From Hygrocybe punicea (taxonomy: Eukaryota; Basidiomycota; Agaricomycetes; Agaricales; Hygrophoraceae): a stretch of 64,000 nucleotides of DNA. The DNA is taken from the NCBI GenBank assembly GCA_963556145.1, contig OY744470.1, forward strand, positions 5,270,001 through 5,334,000, given 5' to 3'. The position numbers and the translations under genes were made by a program. Every line of letters begins with the position of its first letter. Position 1 is the stretch's first letter. The notes beneath the pieces were generated by a model that saw only the letters and a list, made by a program, of their open reading frames with translations, was not told the origin of the DNA and made no database searches. This document shows positions 46,203-57,023 of the stretch, one piece after another.

Positions 46203-46822
46203 ATCAATGGTACTCGTCGACATAATTACGGTGAGGGGATCTTTTCGTATATCATACTTGCCGTGTGGTGTTTGCAAAATTCCAGGTCTTTGTGTGCTGA
46301 TTCACTCTAAACTGAAATCACGCGGGAGCATAACCATCCATCAGAATGATCAGATGCACCAATACCTCAAAACAGAATGATGGCTACCTCTACACACCGT
46401 AACAAACTTTGTACCCTCAGCACACCGCACTGTCCCTGCCCTCGAATGAGAGTGGGATTGTTCGGATGCCGGGGCTCTGGGAGGTGCCAATGGGCAAAGT
46501 GGCATTTTACTTGCCTTTGCCACGCAGTTTGCTGAGGGCTTTTGGCTGCGATTTGACGGACACGTTCACGGGTGATGTTGAACGACTGCCCAACTTCTTC
46601 CAGGGTCCTGTCCGCGACCGATGATCCTTAAGGCCGAATCGCATCTCGAGAACAGTGCGTTCGCGGGGTTCCCAAAATCTGCCGAATTTGCTCTTTTACA
46701 GCGGCGTCGGTTTTCTTCAACAAGGATGTGTTGAAAAGTTTGTCATATAGCCACGCTTGCCTTTGTCCTTGGGGGTTAGGGGGTAGTTAGAGAACTGAAA
46801 CAAGATAGAGACTAAAAAAAGC
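46203..46822. other. Segment present in block 1, absent from block 2
   Basis: Block 1 and block 2 align up to gagatagtc (46200/60928) and again from the cggttctcttc stretch (about 46829/61019). Between these, block 1 has about 620 bp that block 2 lacks, where only about 85 bp of unrelated sequence lie. The left part (46209-46495) recurs at 63715-64000. It contains the sigma-factor-like remnant. Confidence 0.7.
46507..46723 (-). pseudogene. Bacterial sigma-70 region 4-like remnant
   Basis: On the minus strand, pieces in consecutive frames read LLKKTDAAVKEQIRQILG, then PRERTVLEMRFGLKDHRSRT, then TLEEVGQSFNITRERVRQIA, then KALSKLRGKGK and a TAA stop. This is the order and wording of region 4 of primary bacterial sigma factors, including the helix-turn-helix that binds the -35 element. 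Three frame breaks (near 46670, 46608 and 46543, the last in a run of A) show it is not translated as such. Fungal nuclear genes have no sigma-70 factors, so this is either an old horizontal transfer or organelle/bacterial DNA captured during rearrangement. Flanking sequence is duplicated fungal DNA, which argues against simple contamination. Regions 1-3 were not found. Confidence 0.6.
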
Positions 46823-47214
46823 CATACATTCGGTTCTCTTCAATAACGATAACATGCCAATTGCAAGCTCAACGACATCGCGTTCCGGTAAATCAAAGCT
46901 TTCACGCTCAAGCAAATCGTATGATGTCTCGCGAGCGAATCTTCGTACACATACACAAATCACCTTTGAGGACAGCGGTTTTTGATCCCAAGTTAACTCA
47001 CAAGTCGGACCAAGCCTCGCACGGGGCAAGTGATGGGCTTTCCGATAAGGGGACAGCTGCAACTATTGCAAAGCCAGCGAACAGAGTTGCGGCGGCGGCA
47101 ACGGCAACGGCAACAACGGTACAGGAACGCATTACGAGCTCTTGAATGACGACGTTAAGGTTGGATGGCGTAAAGATTGATTGTTTATTCAAGGATAGTG
47201 TTGGAGCTGACATG
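46823..47214 (-). other. Conserved minus-strand stretch of unknown function
   Basis: A minus-strand reading including VCVRRFARETSYDLLERESF and LPERDVVELAIGMLS recurs in block 2 (near 61130-61020), and a hydrophobic stretch (CTVVAVAVAAAATLFAGFAI) follows ATG 47214. In block 2 the middle part is deleted. I do not recognise a family and cannot tell whether this is a gene. Confidence 0.3.
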
Positions 47215-48556
47215 TGGGCCAAGGTCAGCACCATTTAACACACAGGACGGAGAGTGTACGTACTGTCCAGCGCTAGAAAAAGAAAACGACAAGGGGCGGG
47301 AAAGCTGAAATGGCAATCAGCACAGTAATGCATGAGAAGGAAGCGGTAAATCTTACTGGCCAGCACTTGGGGATTACGGAGCACGCAAGATCCCTTTTAT
47401 ACCGGAAGTAGTACGGCTACAGCCTTTGTAGACGAATCATAGGATAGGGCCCGACAAACCCGCAATTATTGAGTAGAGCCGTATTGAATAGGTTGCCACA
47501 CTAGTGATGGATCACCATAGCAGTCTCCAGGACAAAGTTGTTAGGCGGCAGCCTGATGGATTCCACGCTTACGGGCCTTGCAATTCTTTGTCGAAAACGT
47601 TTCAGCCCCCTCCACTTTGACTGCGCCAGGCCAGTGCACCGGCGGCATTGCCGTTTTTTACTTGCATTTTTACGACACTCTGTCGTGCAGATAGCCGGAT
47701 TTGCTGCTTCGAAAATTTGACCATGGAACTGTCTGAACTTGAATATTGTTGTCGCTGCCCTATAATAGAGCTAGGCCGGCTGTAATAGAATATTAATACG
47801 ATCTCTCCAACCTCGGACTCCCCAAGGCCTTCAAAGGGAAGTCCAGCACCACTTCTCGGGATTGGGTTCAAGGAGTCGAGTCGGACAACGCATGATTCAC
47901 GCATCCATCCTGGCCTCAGGCTTCCAGTACCGATCCTAGTTGATTCGGATTTCCCTATGGTCAAGCCTGGTGAGCCTCTTTCGATCCATCTGTTTGTCGT
48001 TTATGGACATGAATGGATTGGCTGCCGAAATAGTCGATCCTACCACCAGATTGCCATACAACGCCGAAAAGCTAGTGCTGGGAACAGGAACCAAGGCATT
48101 CTTGCAGTAAACTTGAAGTTGATGAGGACGAGGACTTGCGTGGTAAATGGTCCGACAACGGGCAGGTGGATTGTCTCCTCACTGAACAAGACGACTTATG
48201 CTCATTTCAGAAAACCATCGGATGCCAACGACTTGCAGACGCATGAAGGCATGTTCACTAAATTCTTCACATCTTCGCATGCCTTCGGGACCCTCAGCGT
48301 GTGGAGGTTGTGGAGGGGGCTTGGGTGGGTCTTACGCCCAACGTGAACATACGCGTGCTCTCCCTCTTCTATACTCTCGGGCTGCTGGTGCTGACTGGCA
48401 ACACAAATAATGAACAGTTTGACCAAGTGCATTCGATCTCGGGGGGGGGGGGGGGGGGTGACCTAGGGAAGCTGGCTAACATGTAAGGCGAGATGCTCGA
48501 CTTGAGGAACGACAGTGAACTCATCGGTGGCATAGCTGTTGACTCTCGTGAACAAA
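47215..48556. other. Unassigned region with poly-G run
   Basis: Plus-strand pieces such as LAAEIVDPTTRLPYNAEKLV (about 48013) and DEDEDLRGKWSDNGQVDCLL (about 48124) look protein-like but lie in broken frames and match nothing I know. A run of 18 G occurs at 48441-48458. Confidence 0.35.
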
Positions 48557-48855
48557 ATGACCCGTGGATCACCCGAGGGCATACAGGCATTTATGCCGGA
48601 CGTGCAGGGGATTAAGAAGGTATGTCTCTCTATTTATGTGGCGTTGACCGGCAACTTGAACTTGGTGGCTAGAACCTCACGAATCAGTTGCGCCCGATCG
48701 TGGAGTTGACCGAGGTGGCTGGTAGCGACCTTGTGAACACGATCTGGGAGATATTAGGCAACGAGACCGTGAATGAAATGACGGAGAGACAGAGCGTGTT
48801 TGCAGACGAGGTCACCAGGGTAGCAGGAGAGAATGAATGTAACATATCACGGTGA
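48557..48855 (+). CDS. Small hypothetical gene, two exons
   Basis: Exons 48557-48619 and 48673-48855 join in frame (GT/AG) to 81 residues: MTRGSPEGIQAFMPDVQGIK, then LTNQLRPIVELTEVAGSDLV and a helical end. It may instead be the last two exons of a longer decayed gene beginning near 47940. No family recognised. Confidence 0.3.
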
Positions 48856-49328
48856 GGACGCCCAGCGAAGAAACCGCAACTTCCCAGATTGTTAACCATG
48901 ACGTTCACGCAAAGCCTCCGCACTACCTTTCGTTCCACTGCCCCGTTGAAATGCAGAATCGTAGTAGGCATGTTCCGATGACCCCTGCTTGATTATTCTA
49001 TCAGGAAAGTAAATTTGATATGAATTTCCGGCTAATGCAAATCAACAAATTGACGACATAGATATCAATCATTGGTAAAAAGAGCCATACGGTTTCTGCC
49101 ACAAGCAACCAGGCTACGTGGCCCTGGCCAAACTTGATGTCGAAGATAGACGGGTAGCCACCACAGCAGCCTTCCTGTAGGCGTAGTGACCCAACCATCA
49201 CGTGTAATGCCAGAGGGAAAGGTAAAGTGCGGAGCAAGTTCGACAAGTGAAATGTTGACTGACGCTGAAGAGGGTAGCATCGGCATAATGTCAACAACAA
49301 TGGCAAGAGGAAAAGTGTGAGGACAACA

Positions 49329-52300
49329 CTAACCATCAGAAGATTTCGACGATACCAAAGCAGCGTATGAAAACAAGGGGATGGCAAGGTTCATGAGGTT
49401 CCCAATCAGTGGTGGGAAAATTGCAGTTCCAATATCAGCATTCCAAATGTAAACAGTTTTGTCGTGAGAGCAGCTCGCAAGTCGAGAACCATCGGGTGAG
49501 AAAACAACAGAATAGACGGCGTCTTGGTGCCCCTCCAACGGGCCACCAACCGGTGCACCACTGTCGGCATTCCAAATGCGTACAGTCATGTCGTTGGAGC
49601 AGCTCGCAAGTCGAGAACCATCGGGTGAGAAAACAACAGAATAGACGGCGTCTTCGTGCCCCTCCAACGGGCCACCAACTGGTGCACCACTCTCGGCATT
49701 CCAAATGCGTACAGTCTTGTCGTAGGAGCAGCTCGCCAGTCGAGAGCCATCGGGTGAGAAAACAATGGAATTGACATAATCTTGATGGCCTTCCAATGGT
49801 CCACCAACTGCTGCACCACTCTCGGCATTCCAAATGCGAACAGTGGTGTCGTAGGAGCAGCTCGCAAGTCGAGAACCATTGGGTGAGAAAACGACGGAAC
49901 GGACACCACGTTTATGGCCTTGCAACGGGTTACCAACTGGTGCACCACTCTCGGCATTCCAAATGCGAACAGTGTTGTCGTTGGAGCAGCTCGCAAGTCG
50001 AGAACCATCGGGTGAGAAAACAATGGAATTGACACCGTTCCCATGCCCCTCGAACGGGCCACCAACTGGTGCACCACTCTCGACATGCCAAATGCGAACA
50101 GTATTGTCCTTGGAGCAGTTCGCAAGTCGAGATCCATCGGGTGAGAAAACAACGCAATAGACAGCTTTTGCATGCCCCTCCAACGGGCCACCAACTGGTG
50201 CACCACTCTCGGCATTCCAAATGCGAATAGTCTTGTGGTCGGAGCAGCTCGCAAGTCGAGAACCATCGGGTGAGAAAACAACAGAATAGACGGCGCCTTC
50301 GTGCCCCTCCAACGGGCCACCAACTGGTGCACCACTCTCGGCATTCCAAATGCGAACAGTCTTGTCGTTGGAGCAGCTCACAAGTCGAGAACCATCGGGT
50401 GAGAAAACAACAGAACAGACCCAACTTTCATGACCTTCCAACGGGCCACCAACTGGTGCACCACTCTCGGCATTCCAAATGCGAACAGTGTTGTCGTTGG
50501 AGCAGCTCACAAGTCGAGAACCATCAGGTGAGAAAACAACGGAATTGACAGCCTTCCCATGCCCCTCCAACGGGCCACCAACTGGTGCACCACTCTCGGC
50601 ATTCCAAATGCGAGCAGTCTTGTCGTAGGAGCAACTCGCTAGTTGAGAACCGTCGGGTGAGAAAACAACAGAACAGACCCAACTTTCATGACCTTCCGAC
50701 GGGCCACCAACTGGTGCACCACTCTCGGCATTCCAAATGCGAACAGTGTTGTCGTAGGAGCAGCTCGCAAGTCGAGAACCATCGGGTGAGAAAACAACAG
50801 AACAGACCCAACTTTCATGACCTTCCAATGGGCCACCAACTGGTGCACCACTCTCGGCATTCCAAATGCGTACAGTCTTGTCCTTGGAGCAGCTCGCAAG
50901 TCGAGAACCATCAGGTGAGAAAACAACGGAATTGACAGCTTCTTCATGCCCCTCCAACGGGCCACCAACTGGTGCACCACTCTCGGCATTCCAAATGCGA
51001 ACAGTGCTATCATCGGAACAGCTCACAAGTCGAGAACCATCGGGTGAGAAAGCAATGGAATTGACAGCTTCTTCATGCCCCTCCAACGGGCCACCAACTG
51101 GTGCACCACTCTCGGCATTCCACATGCGAACAGTGTTGTCGTCGGAGCAGCTTGCAAGTCGAGAACCATCGGACGAGAATACAACACAACGGACCCAATC
51201 TTCATGGCCTTCCAGAACGGATATGAGAACTGGCCATCTATGCTCCTTCCCAAATACAATAGTAGGATGTCTATCGGCATAGGATGCAGCATAGACACGG
51301 AACAGATGGGTATCTGTGGGTGTAAATGCCAATGCGGAGGAATAGACATGCGAGCCACCCTCTGAGATGGGCCAGGAAAATGCTTGCAGAAACCGTTGTC
51401 CATCGTTTGTCATGTTGATTAGATCATCGCTCCTTCGGCTGAATTCCTGATGTGAATGCTCAGCGAACTCGATACTCAATTAAAGAAGAAACTTACTTTC
51501 AACCACCGTTCAAGACGCAGCAATGACTGATGTGCAACACCCAGCATGTTCATGAGACTCAGGGCTTCAATCCAGTGCAACAGGTGTCGAAATAGAAATG
51601 TCTTAATTTTGTCAAGGAGTTCGACAGAATTGACTTCGACGATATGGTCCACCCAGAAGCGGCAGGCATAACGGAGAGCCTCAGGCATTGCTCGTTCCAC
51701 GTCATCATTTGAAATGTCCTTGTTTCGGTAGAACCAATCTCCAACCCCGCAGATGTCGTCCTTATTCAATTCATGAATGATAATCTCGAGGCATGATCTG
51801 GCCATTGCGGCACTGTGCTCTTTTTTATCAATATAGAAGTGTTGGCTTCGCTTCTCATCCGTCAAGAAATCATAAAAGGAGGGATGAAGTGGTCGGAGCA
51901 ACGCATTCGCATCCCTGGTCCCACTGAGCAATGACCCCAAAGGCTGCACAAACATGATCACATCGAGTCTTGACATGCGCGGCATGTGATCAAGAAATTG
52001 CGCAACAGCCTTCGAGGAAAGTGGTGTCCGCGCCGAGACCATTGTCGATAGAATCAATTTGAAGTCATGTTCCATATCGTGATCCTGTGGGTCATATGAA
52101 TGTGCGAGGACGGCGGAATAGAGCTTGTCGATCGGAGATTCCGGGTCGGGTGAAGTCTTGTCCAGAATGAGTTTGAGCTGTTTCTGATGATCGATGACCC
52201 GTCCGTCCCCTTCGACAAAGTTACAGACGGTCGACGCCCAGATAAAAAGCCCTGCTGCACGTTCCTCGAGGTTAGTAATTTCACCCAGTGTAGGCCATGG

Positions 52301-54464
52301 CGCTGGCAATGTCCGACCATAAACGCCTGTGCGGATCTGCAGGAATCGGTGGTGGAAGAACTTTGATATATCAGCAGCTGTGCTCGCATCGGCGATGTCG
52401 AGTGGCTTTTCAAGGATGTGAGACTTGTCCTGGAATTCGTATCGTATGTCGGGCTCGTCTCTGCTCGTGATCAGAACTTTGATAAATGGCGGAAGTTTCC
52501 TCGACTCTGAAGCCAGAATCGGGAGTAAAGAGCGACGCTCGGGAACACTCCCACATTCATCCAGTGCATCGATGACCACAACTATTGGACCTTCCGTTTG
52601 AAGTGACTGGATGGAGGACAGTGGCTCGACGATAAGCTTGGTGAATTGGGTATGAAGTGGATGGCCAATGATGCCCCTCGTCTTTTGGAGAGCGGCATCC
52701 AGAACTTCCGCAACACGAGGATCGAAAGAAGCTAAACTATCTGCCCATCGTCGGATGACCAACTCGGGGCGCCTCAGATCCTCCGCGTCGCGGCTGAAGT
52801 AAATGAAACAACAAAGGCGGCTAAATTCGTCAAGCCAATCCGCAATTGTAGCCGAAATAGTGCTCTTCCCCGAACCTGCATGTCCCCACAACCAGAGGAT
52901 TGTCTTATCGTTGTCAGGACAGGTTACCCACTCCATAATGAATCTCAGGAGAGGTACGCGAGTGCCTCGAAGGCACCGCGGCCGTGCTGAAGAATCCGGC
53001 GGGATCGGTAATTTCAGTGCATCCGTAATGACTGTAAAATATCATGAACATGACAGACGCACATGACGACGATGAGACTCACCCAACCTCCTAGTATCCT
53101 GAGAGATTCGACAAGTGGAGAGAACGATTTGAATGCCTGATGCTCTGTCAAACGATTCTTTGAGGGTTTGGAACGCGGTAGAGAAATCCTCTATCTTGGC
53201 GGATGCATTTGACATCGTGCCGACTAATGCTCGACCTGTGAAGTGGCCAGTCAGTCTGAGAGCACCACAAGATTGTGGTAGATTGAAGACTTGCGAGTGA
53301 ATCCATGACCTTTGTACTCCTGGATAAACAACGCGCACTCGTACGTCTGCTTCCACAACTTGTCAATGACATCCCTATACATATCTATCTTTGGCACCCT
53401 GTCAACCGCTCCAGCGAAGGTGAAAACATCGGTTATCGTTGTTATCAGGTCAGTAATCTTATTGTCCCGATCTACTTCTGCTTTCGCGACCTAAATGGAG
53501 AGACTCTGAGGTAGGCGCAAACGGGGGGGGACCATATCGCACCTTATATACAGAGACTATGATCGTCCAACCTATATTGACAAATGGGTGGATCTATGGG
53601 AAGGAATCAACACACCAGTTGATTGAAAATGATTATGCAAACCTTGGCGAGCTCATCCAGTGCCTTCACAAGCTTTTCGAACATGGGAAGGTCCAAAAAT
53701 CCACAGAGTGGCTCCAACGCGGTCCAAGTAGCAGAAGCAACATCACCTACGGTACCAATCACGGCACTGCTCATATTTTGAGCATGATCTATAGTCGCGA
53801 GGATTCGTGGACCATCAAACTGCCCATCCACGATTTCTGCACTGGCGTTGGGCTTGGCTGCTGCAGATTTGACGAGGTCAACATGAAGGGTGAGACGACC
53901 TGCAGTGGGAGCATTGGGTTTCTCCTTGAGCGGGCGCAGATCCAGGTGGATCTCTGGATGTGTGTTTGAGAAAGCATCTTGACAAGATAAGAATGCTGAC
54001 CTGCCGCAACCCGTTGTAATTTGAGAAGATTCTCGATAGTGAGTTCACAGTGACACAGAGCACGATCGGGAATGAGCCGGCGACGATGGAACACTCGAAA
54101 CGAAAGAACGGATGTTGGATACACAGTGGATCTTCCGGCCTCGCTCAACCAGACAGCGGCCTGCGTCGGATCGGACGGCGAACAGTCAACGACCGAAAGA
54201 CGGATTGTCTTGGACCAACAAGGTGAAGTCGACGGATTCTCAGTAACCTCAGTTTCGTCTGAAAATCTGTCGACCGATATTCGGACGAATGGATGTGGGG
54301 CTTTCTTGAACGTCGTAAGGGGGAGATCGCTCGCACTCACGACTGTCAAAGCTTGTCAGTGTTTCTACTTTGAATATGGTGGGGTTGTGCGAACCTTGAA
54401 TATTTATGTCTTGCTGTTCAGGAAGCACAGAGCCCCCTGGGCGAATTCGATGTAACCCGTCCAT
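49329..54464 (-). pseudogene. NLR2: C2-NACHT-WD40 STAND receptor with N-terminal frameshift
   Basis: Same exon plan as NLR1 on the minus strand: 54464-54001, 53953-53643, 53593-53543, 53490-53295, 53235-53083, 53031-51497 and 51446-49329. NACHT and WD40 exons are fully open, with Walker A GHAGSGKST, Walker B VVVIDALDECG, and 14 WD40 repeats of 43 residues ending AALVSSKSSDG. Exon 1 is 464 nt against 463 in NLR1: one extra base near 54350 shifts the frame after about 38 residues, so translation from ATG 54464 would fail early. A downstream in-frame start would give a protein lacking the first C2 strand; an error in the assembly is also possible. The last exon is 258 nt longer than in NLR1, exactly two WD40 units. 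Role as for NLR1. Confidence 0.85.
49380..51230 (-). repeat. WD40-encoding 129-bp repeat array, 14 units
   Basis: Fourteen 129-bp units. Residues after GH vary strongly (EDWVRC, EEAVNS, ESWVCS, GKAVNS, EGAVYS, AKAVYC, GNGVNS, KRGVRS, QDYVNS, EDAVYS, QDAVYS), as does the pair before TV (DN, DS, KD, YD, ND, HK, HD), while [12 protein letters not shown] and [11 protein letters not shown] stay fixed. No interruption. Confidence 0.9.
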
Positions 54465-55625
54465 CGTGAGGCAGTGGATGTGCTGCAACAGCACGCCAGT
54501 CCTTTAAGCGCTCACGTCTTTATCCGAACTGACGCCGACAGTTCGGTCTTGACGAAATTCCGTTACGGTACGGCTTCCTCGTGAACCGCAAGTATATTGC
54601 GTGGGATGATTTCTGCAGAAATGCACGACCAGCACACAAGTATTAATCCAACCAATCGTCACAACATTCTAAGCTTTCTAAGGCCGCGAAGGAGACAGCA
54701 ACCACAGGTCCACCGTGACGAGAGTGCCGTATACCCCGCTGCAGGCTGCAAGTGAGCAAGTGCTCTCAAGTTCCAAACGGCATCCCCGGTCGCGACATTA
54801 CTAACTCGTTGTCCTGTGCTGGGATATAATGTAGGAGAAAATTTTGTTTTTACACTTTTAATGCTGAAGCTGGCGCTGAGGACTGGTCACAGTAACACCT
54901 GGTAGTCCACACAGAATAACAGCATTTTATGGCAACATTAATGGCATCCGGTTTGTGGAGCTGGTGGTGTAATGGGCTTTTTTTGTCCTCTCACGACTGT
55001 CGCTCTTGACTCTGGAACCGGTGCCCTTCAATGAACCTCGTCCTACCACCAAAAGAAGTTGAATGGCCATAGCCCTGCATCGGTGGAGAAGATGAGGACG
55101 AATACTGATAAGGCTGGCATTGGATCACCCAAATGAAGCCCGGCCACAGCGGCCCAGAACTTGGAGACCATCGGACCCGTTCTCTCGCAATTATTGGCGG
55201 AAAATGTTTACCACGGGCCTGCCAGTGACACACTGGTATATACGCATCTTGGTCACCCAGTCGAGTCCGATTTCCTGTCGCACAGCTTCTTGCAAGTCGT
55301 ATACAATCACGCAGCGCTTGTTCATGGGACCTTGTACCTATGGCCTGCCCCTCGTTTTCAACACCGGACAACATGGACGGAGAGACGATTTCTGCGGCAG
55401 ACGTGATCCCAGACGTTTACCACAAATGTAAGTATTCCGTAGTTCTGAAGGCCTGAACCCGACTCAGTGTCTTTTTCAAGCAAAGCTGCAGCGCATCTCA
55501 TTCAGGGACGGCTCCCACACCTGTACATTTTAGTGGTCGAGGCCAGGTCGAGATCAACCCTGATGCAGACTCAGATTCGAGTCTCTGGCCTGGCATTTGG
55601 GGTTGACGATTCCCTCCCACTTGTG
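54465..55625. other. Region between NLR2 and copy C
   Basis: Counterpart of 31495-32590; no gene recognised. Confidence 0.5.
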
Positions 55626-56402
55626 ATGGTCGTTCGCTTGTACCTTAAGCTTGTTACAGGTTCGGTTGTCGCAGCACGACCTTGGGCTGGACATATCTTG
55701 CCCGGCACCTCCGAATCATCTGCTAACGCTCTCGATTCTCGATTCCCTGGCGCAACATTCGCAAATGCTGGATTGATTCCTGAACTCCTCGGTCACCTTC
55801 ATGTCCGTCAATCATCTTGTCCGTCCGGCTATGCATTATGTTCATCTGGAGCCATCTGTTGCACTCTTGGAAACGTTTGTTGTTCAGGTTTGATTCGTCG
55901 CTTCCCGCTGTTCGATTTGCCGCTTGACGTCTGTTACGCAGATAACATTTGCTGTCCTGCAGGGTAAGTATGATTGCTGTATAGTTTTAAGAGACCACAT
56001 CAATGCCAGTGCACATAGTTATGCTTGTGCCGGAGACGGATGTTGTCTGATCGGGAAACTTGTTCGGGCCCCTACCAGTTGCTTTGACCCCACAGATGTT
56101 CTCTGCCCTAATGATGACTTCTGTTGTCGTGAGTCCATGGATTGTCCTGTCACAAGGATTCACCATAACGTATTGTCCCAGCCCCTGGAGAGGCATGCTC
56201 TCGTGCCTCTGACTACAACCTCGATAGCCTCTCCTCCGCCTCTGACTACGACCTCGGCACCGCCTCCCCCGACCGTGACACCGTCTCCACTCACACCTTC
56301 GACACCACCTCCACCTGCGACGACAATTCCTACGTCGTCCGTAATCCCTCCCATCGTTACCGTACCCCCCACCTCAACTTCAAGTCCCTCGAGCCCGGTG
56401 GT
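55626..56402 (+). pseudogene. Cysteine-rich membrane protein, copy C (3' truncated)
   Basis: ATG 55626 begins a signal peptide (MVVRLYLKLVTGSVVAAR). The Cys-rich region is readable: FANAGLIPELLGHLHVRQSS, ICCTLGNVCCSG, then an exon with DNICCPAG, then SYACAGDGCCLIGK and DPTDVLCPNDDFCC. The Pro/Thr-rich stalk runs to SSVIPPIVTVPPTSTSSPSS at about 56395. There the gene stops and intron sequence of a dioxygenase gene on the opposite strand begins. The conserved extracellular domain and membrane anchor are absent, the same truncation as copy A. Confidence 0.75.
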
Positions 56403-57023
56403 AAAAAGTTTTTCACCTCGACAAAAAATTGGGAAAGATACAGGACGTACCTCCGCCGGTCTTTGGCAGTTGGGTCAACCTCAGAACGGTGTAGTCGCTG
56501 GGTACAGGTTCATACGCTATGTCGCTGTGCCAATTTCCCAAGTTTCCACTCTTCCCGTGGTCGTGGTTGCGAAAGAGGGGCCTCTGCGGGGACTTTTTTG
56601 TCGTCCGTGCTGATGACGTTGATGGGCTCGCCCTTTGCGCTTCCGAAGTCACTGAGGGGGTGGATGTGTAACGTGGAGGATTTGGGCTTGCCGACGAGTT
56701 CACCAAGCCGTTGAGCCAGCTCCTTCTGAAGCTCGATCGTCAGGTCGTCCTGTTTACGGAGGAATACAACACCGCGCTGGGAAACTAGATTAGAAAAAGG
56801 AAGAAAAAGATCAGCAATCTCGCATTTAGACAATGCAATGGTGCAATGTCAGGTGGACAGAGAAAAGAAAAGAAAAAAACATACTGGTGATTGCCAGGTC
56901 ACGGAGAAGTTCATCCGAGTCGGGTGCAGTTATCCAGTCAGCCAAGTTGGTATCCGGGAATTCTGTACCGATAATTGGGGTGCTGTCGCATGAGGCCGCA
57001 AGTTGGGATCGATCAACTGCCAT
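56403..57023 (-). pseudogene. TauD-family dioxygenase, 5' fragment
   Basis: Copy of exons 1 and 2 of the gene at 41114-42523. Exon 1 (57023-56885) lacks 78 bp (26 codons, in frame) between LAAS and CDSTPIIGTEFPDTN. Exon 2 (56784-56451) is 334 nt instead of 333, with an extra G near 56578 that shifts the frame before the HxD iron-binding motif. Exons 3 and 4 are missing; the fragment ends in intron 2 where copy C of the cysteine-rich gene abuts. Confidence 0.85.

Larger units (their letters stand above)
41812..47340. repeat. Duplication block 1 (pair of 56403-61402)
   Basis: From intron 2 of the dioxygenase to about 47340 this region matches 56403-61402 in the same order and orientation: dioxygenase 5' half, an unassigned stretch, the cysteine-rich gene, an unassigned stretch. 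Internal differences include a 78-bp in-frame difference in dioxygenase exon 1 and a 620-bp extra segment at about 46203-46822. Confidence 0.85.
48987..56412. repeat. Right arm of large inverted duplication
   Basis: Reverse complement of 30660-37811. The spacer between the arms (37812-48986) is 11.2 kb. The right arm is about 270 bp longer, mostly because its WD40 array has two more 129-bp units. The outer end is joined directly to duplication block 2 within ggtaaaaag. Confidence 0.85.

Noticed and set aside
48441..48458. Run of 18 G as a functional element
   Set aside because: Homopolymer runs this long are usually slippage or assembly noise; nothing nearby gives it a role.
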